Shown here: positions 8,677 through 17,317 of the stretch, one piece after another | Numbering within the stretch: position 1 is the first letter of the stretch | Layout of the letters: the number at the start of each line of letters is the position of its first letter | Assembly: GCF_031179285.1 (NCBI RefSeq) | Contig: NZ_JAPSHY010000001.1 | Span: 175,248 to 239,247 of the forward strand | Source of the DNA: Microbacterium sp. | GTDB lineage: Bacteria; Actinomycetota; Actinomycetes; Actinomycetales; Microbacteriaceae | DNA length: 64,000 nucleotides | Direction of reading: 5' to 3' | Made by a program: the position numbers and the translations under genes | The notes under the pieces: generated by a model | The model's input: the letters and a program-made list of their open reading frames with translations, nothing else | The model's database searches: none | What the model was told of the DNA's origin: nothing

Positions 8677-9230
8677 GGTTCCGTCGGAAAAGCGTGCGAG
8701 AAGAAGAAGACAGGCACCCGGCGCCGGCCGTCGGAATCATCGATCGACGAGCGCCACTCGCTGAGCGTGTCGCGCAGCCGCCGCGACAGCTCCTGAAGCT
8801 CCTCCGGGGTTGCCCAGCCGAGGTACTCGGTGTTGAATCCGTCGTACTCGGGCAGCTCGCCTGCGCGATGCCGATGACGCCAGCGCTGCAGCCGGTCGAT
8901 CTGGGCGCGGATGCCGTTGCGCTCGGCCTCTCGGGCGAGCAGTGCATCCGCTGGTGCCTGGGCGTAGTCGTCTGCGGACCAGCTGAAGCCCTTCCGCGAC
9001 AGGGTCCACCAGCTGGTGCGCCGATCGCCGTCGGGATCTTCGGCGCGCTCGACCACGCCGGCACGCTCCAGCATCCGCAGGTGGTGGCTGATGCTTCCCA
9101 CCTGACTGCCGAGCGCCCGCGAGATCCCGGTCACCTGCGACGTCCCGTACAGCAGCAGGTAGTCGAAGATCCGCCGGCGCAGCGGATGATGAACGGCGGT
9201 GATCACGGAGATGTCTTCCACGACTGCCAC
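8673..9230 (-). CDS. ArsR/winged-helix transcriptional regulator
   Basis: 185 residues from the GTG at 9230. The N-terminal winged helix-turn-helix (HHPLRRRIFDYLLLYG...GSISHHLRMLERAGVVE) matches the ArsR/HTH_20 group; the C-terminal roughly 90 residues are helical and probably mediate dimerisation or ligand binding. A TTG at 9257 could extend it by nine residues, but it lies inside the palindrome upstream. It precedes and overlaps an MFS exporter gene, the usual arrangement of a local repressor of efflux. Confidence 0.75.
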   Translation of the reverse strand: MAVVEDISVITAVHHPLRRRIFDYLLLYGTSQVTGISRALGSQVGSISHHLRMLERAGVVERAEDPDGDRRTSWWTLSRKGFSWSADDYAQAPADALLAREAERNGIRAQIDRLQRWRHRHRAGELPEYDGFNTEYLGWATPEELQELSRRLRDTLSEWRSSIDDSDGRRRVPVFFFSHAFPTEP

Positions 9231-9250
9231 GTTAGGTTCGGCTCGCCGTT

Positions 9251-9270
9251 TACACAAGCCTTCTTGTATA
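9251..9270. promoter_or_regulatory. Palindromic operator upstream of the ArsR-type gene
   Basis: On the + strand tacacaagccttcttgtata contains ACAAG-N4-CTTGT and extends imperfectly on both sides. It lies 20 bp before the chosen GTG and is AT-rich against its surroundings, and a TATAC motif inside it could be the -10. A likely autoregulatory operator; binding is inferred. Confidence 0.5.
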
Positions 9271-9289
9271 CCCCGGAATTACAAGGTTC

Positions 9290-10396
9290 TCAGTCGTCGG
9301 GACCCATGTGAGGGTTCTCCGAATCGGCGCTCGCCTCGCGGCGGCGACGACGCCGGCTGCGGCGCAGCGCCACGACCACGAGCGCGACGATCGCGGCCAC
9401 GGCCAGCCACGGGAGGATGAACCCGATTGCGATCACGAGGGCATTCAGAGAGACGACCAGCCCGTTCCATCCGGCGAGCAGCCCGTCGCCGAAGCCGGCG
9501 GGGTCGGCCTCGGTCGGCGCTGCGGTCTCGGTGAGCTGCACCTGCAGGCTCGACATCGCGACCTGATCTTCGAGCGCCGCGAGCTGCTGCTCATACGACT
9601 CCAGCTGCGCCTGCCTGTCGGTGAGGGCGACTTCGGCCTCGATGAGCTCTGACACGCTGCCGGACTGCGTCATCAGCTCGGTGAGTCGCTGCACCGACGC
9701 CCGCGTGGCATCGACGCGAGCTCGAAGATCGATCGCGGTCGACGTCACATCCTGCTTCGAGATCGATGACGAGACCACCTCGCCGGTCTCGTCGAGCGCG
9801 TCGATCACCGCGGCGAGGTCCGTCGACGGCACGCGGATGCTGATCCACCCGTAGCCGCCGTCGGTCGGCATCGGTTCGGTCGTTCCATCGACGGCGGCGG
9901 ACCTGCCGATATTCGTGCTCTCCACGAATCCCCCGTGTTCGTCCGCGAGAGTCGCGATCACGTCCGCAGCCGCACCGATGTCGTCCACCTGCACGGTCGC
10001 CTGGGCACTGGCGATGATCTCGCGCGTCGCGCCCTCATCGGTGGCGGTCCGGCCGTCGTCGACTGTGCTGGATGACAGGTCCTGTGCGGACTCCGGTGCC
10101 ATTTCCTGGCTTCCGCCGCCCTGCGTCGCGATGCTGTATCCATCAGCGATGGTCGACGGCGCGCCCGCGCCGACGACGCCCAGGATCGGCGGGGTGATGA
10201 GCACACCGACGACGAAGGCGGCGGCGATCCCCGCTCCCGTGAGCCAGCGACGACGGCGCGTGGTGCCGCGCTCGGCACCGCTGCGTGAGGGTCGACGCTC
10301 CGCGGCGATGCGTGCGAACACCGCGCTCTCGATGCGCTCGATCGCCGCATCCGTCATCGGTGGCAACGATGCGTCCGGCTCGATGTTGTCGTTCAT
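9290..10396 (-). CDS. DUF4349 membrane protein, partner of ECF sigma factor
   Basis: 368 residues from ATG 10396. A cytoplasmic N-terminal segment of about 55 residues is followed by a membrane helix, an extracytoplasmic DUF4349 domain with a helical coiled-coil-like part (SELIEAEVALTDRQAQLES), a second membrane helix near the C-terminus and a basic tail. The start overlaps the sigma-factor stop by four bases. The topology and coupling suggest a membrane-bound regulator of that sigma factor; this is inference, since no zinc-binding anti-sigma motif is visible. Confidence 0.75.
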   Translation of the reverse strand: MNDNIEPDASLPPMTDAAIERIESAVFARIAAERRPSRSGAERGTTRRRRWLTGAGIAAAFVVGVLITPPILGVVGAGAPSTIADGYSIATQGGGSQEMAPESAQDLSSSTVDDGRTATDEGATREIIASAQATVQVDDIGAAADVIATLADEHGGFVESTNIGRSAAVDGTTEPMPTDGGYGWISIRVPSTDLAAVIDALDETGEVVSSSISKQDVTSTAIDLRARVDATRASVQRLTELMTQSGSVSELIEAEVALTDRQAQLESYEQQLAALEDQVAMSSLQVQLTETAAPTEADPAGFGDGLLAGWNGLVVSLNALVIAIGFILPWLAVAAIVALVVVALRRSRRRRRREASADSENPHMGPDD

Positions 10397-10974
10397 GCGT
10401 CTCTCGCTTCCTTCACGGCGCCGCGCAACTGCGTGCGCACTCGGGAGAGACGGTTCCGAACGACGGCGTGACTCACGCCCAGCTCTTCCGCGGCGGCCTG
10501 GTAGGCGTATCCTTCCGCCGCACACAGCCGGAAGATCTCGCGGTCGAGCGTGCTCAGGGTGCCGATCTCGGCGGTGATCCGGGCAGCGAGGTCGGCGGTG
10601 ATGACCTGCTCCTCGACGTTCACCGTGCCGGGCACGGTCTCGTCGGCAGCATCGGCGGTGTGCGCCTGATCCTTGCGTCGGCGGCGAAGGCGGTTCGCCG
10701 CCTGGAAGCGGCAGATCGTCGCCAGCCACGGCAGGATCGACTCCCCGTGCAGCTGGAGAGCGGGCAGCTTCCGCCACGCGACGACGAACGTCTCCTGGGT
10801 GACGTCTTCGGCATCGGCGGACGAGCCGAGGATGCCGTGGGCGATCCAGTAGACCGGACGCACGTGAGCCCGGTACAGCTCACGGAAGGCGCTCTCGTCG
10901 CCGTCCGCGGCCTGCGCCGCCCATCTCTGATCACTCGTCTGCACGGGCATCCTGTTCCGTTCGGTGTCTCTCAC
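10393..10974 (-). CDS. RNA polymerase sigma factor, ECF (sigma-70 family)
   Basis: 193 residues. Region 2 is GDESAFRELYRAHVRPVYWIAHG...AEDVTQETFVVAWRKL, and region 4 is LSTLDREIFRLCAAEGYAYQAAAEELGVSHAVVRNRLSRVR with its helix-turn-helix. A His/Gly linker separates them. The longest frame uses a GTG at 10974; an ATG at 10950 (MPVQTSDQ) is an alternative. It overlaps the DUF4349 gene by ATGA, forming a two-gene unit. No recognisable target promoter was identified. Confidence 0.85.
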   Translation of the reverse strand: MRDTERNRMPVQTSDQRWAAQAADGDESAFRELYRAHVRPVYWIAHGILGSSADAEDVTQETFVVAWRKLPALQLHGESILPWLATICRFQAANRLRRRRKDQAHTADAADETVPGTVNVEEQVITADLAARITAEIGTLSTLDREIFRLCAAEGYAYQAAAEELGVSHAVVRNRLSRVRTQLRGAVKEARDA

Positions 10975-11009
10975 CCTGGAAGTGTCGACGGATGCCCCAT
11001 CGTCTCAGA

Positions 11010-11672
11010 TCAGTGCGCAGCGGCGGCGTGCGTCTTCGCCAGCGTCTGCTGGGACATGCGATCGATCCAGGCGAGCGCGACGGCCGACACGATGAAGACC
11101 ATGTGGATGACGACCTGCCAGAACACGCCGTCCCAGGTGTAGGTCTCGCCGGTGACGCTGTCGCTGTCGCTCACCGGCGCACCGAGATCGCCCACCTCGA
11201 TGAACGTCTTCAGCAGGTGGATCGAGGAGATGCCGATGATCGCCATGGCGAGTTTCACCTTCAGCACGTTGGCGTTCACGTGCGACAGCCACTCCGGCTG
11301 ATCCGGATGCCCGTCGGTGTTGATCCGAGAGACGAAGGTCTCGTAGCCGCCGATGATCACCATGATCAGCAGGTTCGCGATCATGACGACGTCGATGAGG
11401 CCGAGCACGGCCAGCATGATGGTCGCTTCGTCGATGTGGGTGATGTCGCCGAACACGTCCTCCGCGATGAGGTGCCAGAGCTCCACCATGAACACCACGA
11501 CGTAGACGACCTGCGCCACGATCAGCCCGAGGTACAACGGCGCCTGCAGCCAGCGGCTGACGAAGATGAGCGAGGCGATCGACCGGGACCAGGAGTTCCC
11601 GGGAGCCGCGTCGCGCGGGTCGATGTCGGAGGGGGTGGTCACGGGCTGTCTGTTCGCAGTCACGCCGACCAT
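11010..11672 (-). CDS. UPF0114 (YqhA) family membrane protein
   Basis: 220 residues. Four hydrophobic helices and the family block LLIMVIIGGYETFVSR, followed by a loop and KVKLAMAIIGISSIHLLK, identify the UPF0114/YqhA family, whose function is unknown. The start at 11672 (MVGVTANRQ) is preferred because the in-frame ATG at 11702 lies inside the -10 element assigned to the divergent terC leader. It is divergent from terC. Confidence 0.75.
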   Translation of the reverse strand: MVGVTANRQPVTTPSDIDPRDAAPGNSWSRSIASLIFVSRWLQAPLYLGLIVAQVVYVVVFMVELWHLIAEDVFGDITHIDEATIMLAVLGLIDVVMIANLLIMVIIGGYETFVSRINTDGHPDQPEWLSHVNANVLKVKLAMAIIGISSIHLLKTFIEVGDLGAPVSDSDSVTGETYTWDGVFWQVVIHMVFIVSAVALAWIDRMSQQTLAKTHAAAAH

Positions 11673-11696
11673 TTCACCATGCCGCACCGGCTCCGG

Positions 11697-11702
11697 TAGC
11701 AT
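11697..11702 (+). promoter_or_regulatory. -10 element of the terC leader RNA
   Basis: TAGCAT, six bases before the first base of the P1 helix of the riboswitch-like leader (about 11709-11710), exactly where a transcript start would be expected. No convincing -35 is seen. Confidence 0.45.
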
Positions 11703-11708
11703 TGCGAT

Positions 11709-11832
11709 GCGAGAGGGAGTATCCCGGATCCGCGCGTTACGTCATCACGAGCATCGACAGAGCTGCTCCGGACGCGCGACGCACCCGACGGTGCGGGGGA
11801 GAGACTTTCGGCTCATTTCCGACCCCTCTCGA
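11709..11832 (+). ncRNA. yybP-ykoY-like (manganese) riboswitch upstream of terC
   Basis: The outer helix pairs cgagaggg (11710-11717) with ccctctcg (11824-11831). The 5' side continues into GGGAGTATCCC and the 3' arm carries gggggagagactttcgg (11795-11811). These correspond to the two conserved loops (GGGGAGUA and GGGGAGAC type) of the yybP-ykoY Mn2+ riboswitch. TerC-family genes are classical members of this regulon. The 3' strand of P1 runs straight into the GAAAGG Shine-Dalgarno of terC, so control of translation initiation is likely. Confidence 0.75.
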
Positions 11833-11848
11833 AAGGTGCAGTGCGCCC

Positions 11849-12853
11849 TTGGAAATCCCGCTCTGGTTCGAGATCACCTCGATGATCGTGCTCACGATCA
11901 TCCTGATCGCCGACCTTCTGCTCGTTCGACTCCGCCCGCACATCCCCTCCACCAAGGAATCCACCCTGTGGGTGGTGTTCTACGTGGCCCTCGCTCTGCT
12001 CTTCGCCGTGATCCTGGGCAACGTCGGCGGATGGAAGAACTCGGGCGACTTCATCACGGGGTGGGCGCTGGAGTACAGCCTGTCGATCGACAACCTCTTC
12101 GTCTTCGTGCTGATCATGGCCCAGTTCGCCGTCCCGAGGCGGCTCCAGCAGCAGGTGCTGATGGTCGGCATCATCATCGCTCTCGTGCTGCGAGGCGCGT
12201 TCATCCTCATCGGCGTCGCCATCATCGAGAACTTCTCGCCGATCTTCTACGTCTTCGGTGCCCTGCTCATCTGGACCGCCATCCGCCAGGCGATGCCGGA
12301 CGGCGACCACGAGGGCGAGGTCAAGCGAGAGAACTTCGTGGTGCGGATGCTGCGCCGCCGCATCGACATCAGCGAGGGCTACGACGGCTCGAAGCTGCGG
12401 ACCACTGTCGGCGGGAAGCGCATGTGGACGCCGATGGTCATCGTGTTCATCACGATCGGTGTGACCGACCTCATCTTCGCGATCGACTCGATTCCCGCGA
12501 TCTTCGAGATCACCACCGACGGGTTCCTTGTCTTCGCGGCGAACATCTTCGCGCTGATGGGGCTGCGACAGCTCTACTTCCTCCTCGGCGACCTGCTGGA
12601 TCGCCTTCGCTACCTGCACTACGGGATCGCCGTCATCCTCGGGTTCATCGGGGTCAAGCTCATCCTCCACGCCCTGCACGTGAACGAACTGCCCTTCATC
12701 AACGGTGGCCAGCACGTCGAATGGGTGCCGGACATCGACAACATGGTCTCACTCGGCGTCATCCTGGCGTCGATGACGGTGGCCACCGTCGCCAGCCTCA
12801 TCGCTTCGTCTCACGAGAAGCGCACCGAGCGCAGGGCATCGATCACCGAGTAG
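11849..12853 (+). CDS. TerC family integral membrane protein (probable Mn2+ exporter)
   Basis: 334 residues from TTG at 11849 (LEIPLWFEITSM), chosen because GAAAGG lies 12 bases upstream and the family begins this way; the longer frame runs through the leader RNA. About nine membrane helices; the conserved acidic motifs are SLSIDNLFVF near residue 75 and DLIFAIDSIPA near 208. TerC/Alx-type proteins export manganese, possibly to supply secreted metalloproteins. The leader resembling a Mn2+ riboswitch supports that role. Confidence 0.85.
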   Translation: MEIPLWFEITSMIVLTIILIADLLLVRLRPHIPSTKESTLWVVFYVALALLFAVILGNVGGWKNSGDFITGWALEYSLSIDNLFVFVLIMAQFAVPRRLQQQVLMVGIIIALVLRGAFILIGVAIIENFSPIFYVFGALLIWTAIRQAMPDGDHEGEVKRENFVVRMLRRRIDISEGYDGSKLRTTVGGKRMWTPMVIVFITIGVTDLIFAIDSIPAIFEITTDGFLVFAANIFALMGLRQLYFLLGDLLDRLRYLHYGIAVILGFIGVKLILHALHVNELPFINGGQHVEWVPDIDNMVSLGVILASMTVATVASLIASSHEKRTERRASITE

Positions 12854-12865
12854 TCAGGGTTGCCC

Positions 12866-12898
12866 CCGTCGCGAACGGCCGAGCGCCGCTCGCGACGG
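12866..12898 (+). terminator. Hairpin after terC
   Basis: A 9-bp perfect stem (ccgtcgcga / tcgcgacgg) starts 13 bp after the terC stop, with a 15-nt G/C-rich loop that can pair further. It probably separates terC from the leucine leader; there is no T tract. Confidence 0.5.
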
Positions 12899-12901
12899 TG
12901 G

Positions 12902-12907
12902 TAATCT
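12902..12907 (+). promoter_or_regulatory. -10 element of the leuL-leuCD transcript
   Basis: TAATCT ends six bases before the leader-peptide ATG, predicting a transcript that begins at or next to that ATG. The -35 region is not recognisable. Confidence 0.45.
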
Positions 12908-12913
12908 GGCGGC

Positions 12914-12964
12914 ATGCGGTTCGTGATCCTCCTTCTTAGCGGCCGCGACGAGACCTCGTTCTGA
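12914..12964 (+). CDS. leuL: leu operon leader peptide
   Basis: A 16-codon ORF encoding [16 protein letters not shown], with consecutive Val-Ile-Leu-Leu-Leu codons (CTC CTT CTT), 58 bp before leuC. This is the form of actinobacterial leucine leader peptides that sense charged tRNA-Leu. A 10-bp perfect hairpin begins in its codons 10-13 and ends after its stop. It has no Shine-Dalgarno and is predicted leaderless. Confidence 0.75.
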   Translation: MRFVILLLSGRDETSF

Positions 12965-12981
12965 GCCCCTCCTCGTCGCGG
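12943..12981 (+). promoter_or_regulatory. Attenuation-type hairpin overlapping leuL
   Basis: ccgcgacgag (12943-12952) pairs perfectly with ctcgtcgcgg (12972-12981); the loop contains the leader-peptide stop codon. A ribosome stalled at the Leu codons or finishing translation would alter folding. There is no T tract, so either translational control or an alternative downstream structure is possible. Confidence 0.6.
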
Positions 12982-13022
12982 AGTCCGTCGTGGGCCGTCC
13001 CGCCATCCCCAGGAGAAGCGCC

Positions 13023-14513
13023 ATGAACACCACCGCAGACACGTCCGCCCGCCTCCGGACCCTCGCCGAGAAGGTCTGGGATGACCATCTGGTCGTCAAG
13101 GGCGAGAACGGCGAGCCGGACCTCATCTACATCGACCTGCACCTGGTGCACGAGGTGACCAGCCCGCAGGCGTTCGACGGCCTGCGCGCCGAAGGGCGCC
13201 CGCTCCGCCGGCTCGATCTCACCATCGCCACCGAGGACCACAACACCCCGACGTGGGAGATCGACAAGCCGATCGCCGACCTGACCAGCCGCACGCAGAT
13301 CGAGACGCTCCGGCGCAATGCCGCGGAGTTCGGCGTCCGGCTGCACTCGCTGGGCGATGCCGAGCAGGGCATCGTGCACGTCGTGGGGCCGCAGCTGGGG
13401 CTGACGATGCCGGGCATCACCGTGGTCTGCGGAGATTCGCACACGTCGACCCACGGAGCGTTCGGCGCGATGGCGTTCGGCATCGGCACCAGCGAGGTCG
13501 AGCATGTCATGGCCACGCAGACACTGCCGCTGAAGCCCTTCAAGACGATGGCGATCAATGTCGAGGGGACGCTCCGTCCCGGTGTGACGGCGAAGGACAT
13601 CATCCTGGCGGTCATCGCCAAGATCGGCACCGGCGGGGGGCAGGGCTACGTCCTGGAGTACCGCGGCAGTGCGATCCGCGCACTGTCGATGGAAGGTCGC
13701 ATGACCATCTGCAACATGTCGATCGAGGCCGGAGCCCGCGCGGGTATGGTCGCCCCGGACGAGACGACTTTCGCGTACCTGGAGGGGCGGCCTCACGCGC
13801 CCGAGGGGCAGGACTGGGAGGATGCCGTCGCCTACTGGCGCACCCTTCCCACCGACGAGGGCGCGGTCTTCGACGCCGAGGTGTTCATCGATGCCGATGA
13901 GCTGGAGCCGTTCGTGACATGGGGCACCAACCCCGGCCAGGGTAGTTCGCTGTCCGCCGCGGTGCCCGATCCGGCGGACATCGCCGACCCGAACGAGCGC
14001 GCTGCCGCCGAGCGGGCGCTGGAGTACATGGCACTGACGCCGGGTACCCCGCTGAAGGACGTCCCCGTCGACGCCGTGTTCATGGGCTCCTGCACGAACA
14101 GCCGCATCGAAGACCTTCGGGCCTTCGCGTCGATCATCAAGGGTAAGAAGAAGGCCGACGGCGTGCGGGTGATGGTCGTCCCCGGGTCGGCACGTGTCCG
14201 CCTCGAGGCCGAGGCAGAAGGCCTCGACAAGGTGATCACCGATTTCGGTGCGGAATGGCGTTTCGCCGGCTGCTCGATGTGCCTGGGGATGAACCCCGAT
14301 CAGCTCGCACCGGGGGAGAGGTGCGCCTCGACATCCAACCGCAACTTCGAGGGCAGGCAGGGCAAGGGAGGCCGCACCCACCTCGTCTCACCCCTCGTGG
14401 CCGCGGCCACCGCCATCCGCGGGACCCTGTCGAGTCCGAGCGATCTGGAGGCGACTCCGGTGTTCGACCGTCTCGAAGAGCGACTCGACGAATCAGAGCG
14501 GGTGGGAGCCTGA
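13023..14513 (+). CDS. leuC: 3-isopropylmalate dehydratase, large subunit
   Basis: 496 residues, aconitase superfamily, catalysing isomerisation of 2- to 3-isopropylmalate in leucine synthesis with LeuD. Family segments visible are [12 protein letters not shown] near residue 139, [14 protein letters not shown] near 355 with an iron-sulfur cysteine, and [10 protein letters not shown] near 417 with the other two cluster cysteines. The ATG at 13023 follows AGGAGAA; an earlier in-frame ATG at 12990 has no such signal. leuD starts one base after its stop. Confidence 0.95.
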   Translation: MNTTADTSARLRTLAEKVWDDHLVVKGENGEPDLIYIDLHLVHEVTSPQAFDGLRAEGRPLRRLDLTIATEDHNTPTWEIDKPIADLTSRTQIETLRRNAAEFGVRLHSLGDAEQGIVHVVGPQLGLTMPGITVVCGDSHTSTHGAFGAMAFGIGTSEVEHVMATQTLPLKPFKTMAINVEGTLRPGVTAKDIILAVIAKIGTGGGQGYVLEYRGSAIRALSMEGRMTICNMSIEAGARAGMVAPDETTFAYLEGRPHAPEGQDWEDAVAYWRTLPTDEGAVFDAEVFIDADELEPFVTWGTNPGQGSSLSAAVPDPADIADPNERAAAERALEYMALTPGTPLKDVPVDAVFMGSCTNSRIEDLRAFASIIKGKKKADGVRVMVVPGSARVRLEAEAEGLDKVITDFGAEWRFAGCSMCLGMNPDQLAPGERCASTSNRNFEGRQGKGGRTHLVSPLVAAATAIRGTLSSPSDLEATPVFDRLEERLDESERVGA

Positions 14514-14514
14514 C

Positions 14515-15111
14515 ATGGAGAAGTTCAGCACGCACACCGGCATCGCGGCACCGCTGAAGCGATCCAACGTCGATACCGATCAGATCATCCCCGCCGTCTT
14601 CCTCAAGCGCGTCACGAAGACCGGCTTCGAGGACGCGCTCTTCCACGCCTGGCGGCAGGACCCCGAGTTCGTCCTCAATCAGGAGCCCTTCGAGGGGGCA
14701 TCGGTTCTCGTGGCGGGTTCCGACTTCGGCACGGGTTCCAGTCGCGAGCACGCCGTCTGGGCGTTGCGCGATTTCGGCTTCAAGGTGGTGCTCAGCCCTC
14801 GTTTCGCCGACATCTTCCGGGGCAACTCCGGCAAGCAGGGCCTTCTCGCCGCGACGATCTCTGAGGAGGATCTGGAGCGCATCTGGGCCGAGATCGACGC
14901 GAACCCCGGGGTGTCGATCACCGTCGACCTCGAGGCCCGCACCGCGTCGATCGGCAGCATCCAGGCCGCCATCGGGATCGACGATTACACTAGGTGGAGG
15001 CTCCTCGAAGGGCTCGATGACATCGGGCTCACACTGCGCAACGAAGACAAGATCGCGCAGTTCGAGGCCCGCCGCGAGTCGTGGCGGCCGCGTACTCTCC
15101 CCGTGCAGTGA
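14515..15111 (+). CDS. leuD: 3-isopropylmalate dehydratase, small subunit
   Basis: 198 residues, the swivel domain partner of Leu[11 protein letters not shown] near residue 18 and [15 protein letters not shown] near 70 are the characteristic blocks of the small subunit. GGGAG precedes the ATG, which starts one base after the leuC stop, so the two are cotranslated and share the leucine-responsive leader. Confidence 0.95.
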   Translation: MEKFSTHTGIAAPLKRSNVDTDQIIPAVFLKRVTKTGFEDALFHAWRQDPEFVLNQEPFEGASVLVAGSDFGTGSSREHAVWALRDFGFKVVLSPRFADIFRGNSGKQGLLAATISEEDLERIWAEIDANPGVSITVDLEARTASIGSIQAAIGIDDYTRWRLLEGLDDIGLTLRNEDKIAQFEARRESWRPRTLPVQ

Positions 15112-15188
15112 CACGAGGAAGTCGTGAGTCAGGGGCAGCACGCCCCCGCGGCGACCGCCGCAATCCGTGGAATGAAGTGAGGCTCCGA

Positions 15189-16556
15189 ATGACGACACCC
15201 GTGCGCGACGCTCTTCCGGACGGAGTCCCCGCTCTCACGGGAGACGTCCTCGCCATCCGAGGAGGACGACCATTGCGCGGCCGGGTCGATGTGAAGGGCG
15301 CGAAGAACCTGGCCACCAAGGCCATGGTCGCGTCTCTCCTCGGCGAGACCGTGAGCGTTCTCCGCGATGTGCCGGCCATCAGCGATGTCGCCGTCGTGCG
15401 ATCGCTGCTCGAGGTGCACGGTGTCAGGGTGAGCGAGGGCGACGAGCCCGGGTCGCTGAGGTTCGACCCGAGTGATGTCGAGTCCGCGCACATGGAGGAG
15501 ATCGACGCTCACGCCGGCGCCTCCCGTATCCCGATCCTGTTCTGCGGGCCGCTGCTGCACCGCCTCGGCCAGGCGTTCATCCCGGATCTCGGCGGATGCC
15601 GCATCGGCGACCGCCCGATCGACTTCCACCTCGACGCGCTGCGCAAGTTCGGCGCCATCGTCGAGAAGCTCCCGAGCGGCATCCGCCTCTCCACCGGCGG
15701 TACGCGCCTGCACGGGGCCAACATCCACCTTCCGTATCCGAGCGTCGGCGCCACCGAGCAGGTATTGCTCACCGCCGTCCGCGCCGAGGGCGTCACGGAG
15801 CTGCGAAACGCAGCGATCGAGCCCGAGATCATGGACCTCATCGCGGTGCTGCAGAAGATGGGCGCCATCATCTCCTACGAGCCCAACCGGGTCATCGTGA
15901 TCGAGGGCGTCGAGAAGCTCCGCGGGTATGATCACCGCTCGATCTTCGATCGCAACGAGGCCGCCTCCTGGGCGTCCGCGGCCCTCGCCACGGACGGCGA
16001 GATCTTCGTCGGCGGCGCCAAGCAGCAGGAGATGCTGACCTTCCTCAACGTCTTCCGCAAGGCGGGCGGCTGGTTCGACATCCAGGAGGACGGCATCCTG
16101 TTCCGCCGCGACGGCGAGCCGAAGCCGGTCGTCGTCGAGACCGATGTGCACCCCGGATTCATGACCGACTGGCAGCAGCCGTTGGTCGTCGCCCTGACGC
16201 AGGCACGCGGCCGCTCCGTCGTTCACGAGACGGTCTACGAGAACCGCATGGGCTTCACGGAGGCGCTCGTGAAGATGGGCGCCGACATCGTCGTGCACCC
16301 GCAGGGCTTCCAGCACGGACCCCGTCGCGTACCGCGTCGCGATCTCGAGCAGGCGGCAGTGATCACGGGTCCGACGCCGCTGCACGGCGCCGACATCGTC
16401 GTGCCGGATCTTCGCGGTGGATACAGTCATGTGATCGCGGCACTGACCGCCCAGGGCGAGTCGAAGGTGTCGGGTGTCGACATCCTCAGCCGCGGATATG
16501 AGAAGTTCCTCGCCAAGCTCGACGCGCTCGGCGCCGACTTCGACGTCATCCGGTGA
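15189..16556 (+). CDS. murA: UDP-N-acetylglucosamine 1-carboxyvinyltransferase
   Basis: 455 residues. First committed step of peptidoglycan precursor synthesis, transferring enolpyruvate from PEP to UDP-GlcNAc in the cytoplasm. KGAKNLATKAM near residue 35 and the catalytic cysteine Cys137 in GGCRIGDRPID are present, so a fosfomycin-sensitive Cys-type enzyme is expected. GTGAGG precedes the ATG; the frame extends upstream to 15081 into the leuD tail but without a ribosome site. plsC overlaps its stop by four bases. Confidence 0.9.
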   Translation: MTTPVRDALPDGVPALTGDVLAIRGGRPLRGRVDVKGAKNLATKAMVASLLGETVSVLRDVPAISDVAVVRSLLEVHGVRVSEGDEPGSLRFDPSDVESAHMEEIDAHAGASRIPILFCGPLLHRLGQAFIPDLGGCRIGDRPIDFHLDALRKFGAIVEKLPSGIRLSTGGTRLHGANIHLPYPSVGATEQVLLTAVRAEGVTELRNAAIEPEIMDLIAVLQKMGAIISYEPNRVIVIEGVEKLRGYDHRSIFDRNEAASWASAALATDGEIFVGGAKQQEMLTFLNVFRKAGGWFDIQEDGILFRRDGEPKPVVVETDVHPGFMTDWQQPLVVALTQARGRSVVHETVYENRMGFTEALVKMGADIVVHPQGFQHGPRRVPRRDLEQAAVITGPTPLHGADIVVPDLRGGYSHVIAALTAQGESKVSGVDILSRGYEKFLAKLDALGADFDVIR

Positions 16557-17317
16557 CACCGATGGCTTCCCGGTCACCCGAGAAGCGGCGGCCCAGCCTG
16601 TTCTGGCCCCTCGCGGCGATCGTCGTCCCTGTGGTGTCGTACCTCGCCAAGGTCCGCGTCATCGGACGTGAGAAGCTCCCGCGCGAGGGCGCGTTCGTGC
16701 TCGCCCCCAATCACTACACGGAGTTCGACCCGCTGATCGTCGCTCTGGCCGTCTGGCGGCTCGGACGCGCGCCGCGATTCATGGCCAAGGACAGCCTCTT
16801 CCGGATTCCGGTGCTGGGATGGATCCTGCGTTCGACAGGGATGGTGCCGGTCGCGCGTGCGTCTTCCGCATCCGCGGCGAAGCAGACCATGCAGCAATCC
16901 CGGCAGCTCGTGGAACACGGCAGGGGAGTGATCGTCTACCCCGAGGGCACGCTCACACGTGATCCCGACCTCTGGCCGATGCGCGGAAAATCCGGAGCGG
17001 TGCGTCTGGCTCTCGCCGGCGACATCCCGCTGATCCCGATGGCGCAGTGGGGAACCCAGCACATCATGGGGCGCTACCAGAAGCGCATCAGCTTCTGGCC
17101 ACCGCGCAAACCGGTGCAGGTGATCATCGGCGACCCGGTCGATCTTTCCGACCTGAAGGGCAGAGCGGGCGACCAGAACGTGCTCAACGAGGCCACGACC
17201 CGTCTGATGGACGCCATCACCGCGCTGCTCGAACAGGCCCGTGGTGAGAAGGCGCCCGCGGAGCGCTGGAACCCGGCGACGCACGGCCAGAAGGAGACCG
17301 GACGCCTTGACTCCTAA
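16553..17317 (+). CDS. plsC: 1-acylglycerol-3-phosphate O-acyltransferase
   Basis: 254 residues. The acyltransferase motifs are NHYTEFD (NHX4D) near residue 49 and YPEGTLTRDPDLWPM near 125. It forms phosphatidic acid from lysophosphatidate at the membrane. The GTG at 16553 overlaps the murA stop (GTGA); an ATG nine bases on (16562) is an alternative. The next gene, gpsA, makes its upstream substrate glycerol-3-phosphate, so a short phospholipid module sits inside the murein cluster. Confidence 0.85.
   Translation: MTPMASRSPEKRRPSLFWPLAAIVVPVVSYLAKVRVIGREKLPREGAFVLAPNHYTEFDPLIVALAVWRLGRAPRFMAKDSLFRIPVLGWILRSTGMVPVARASSASAAKQTMQQSRQLVEHGRGVIVYPEGTLTRDPDLWPMRGKSGAVRLALAGDIPLIPMAQWGTQHIMGRYQKRISFWPPRKPVQVIIGDPVDLSDLKGRAGDQNVLNEATTRLMDAITALLEQARGEKAPAERWNPATHGQKETGRLDS

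Noticed and set aside
12936..14381. 481-residue open frame antisense to leuC
   Set aside because: High GC creates long open frames opposite real genes. leuC has the complete conserved motifs and a ribosome site; the antisense product is low-complexity with no motif.
15129..16577. 482-residue open frame antisense to murA
   Set aside because: Shadow of murA; the translation is Asp/Arg/His-rich with no recognisable fold.
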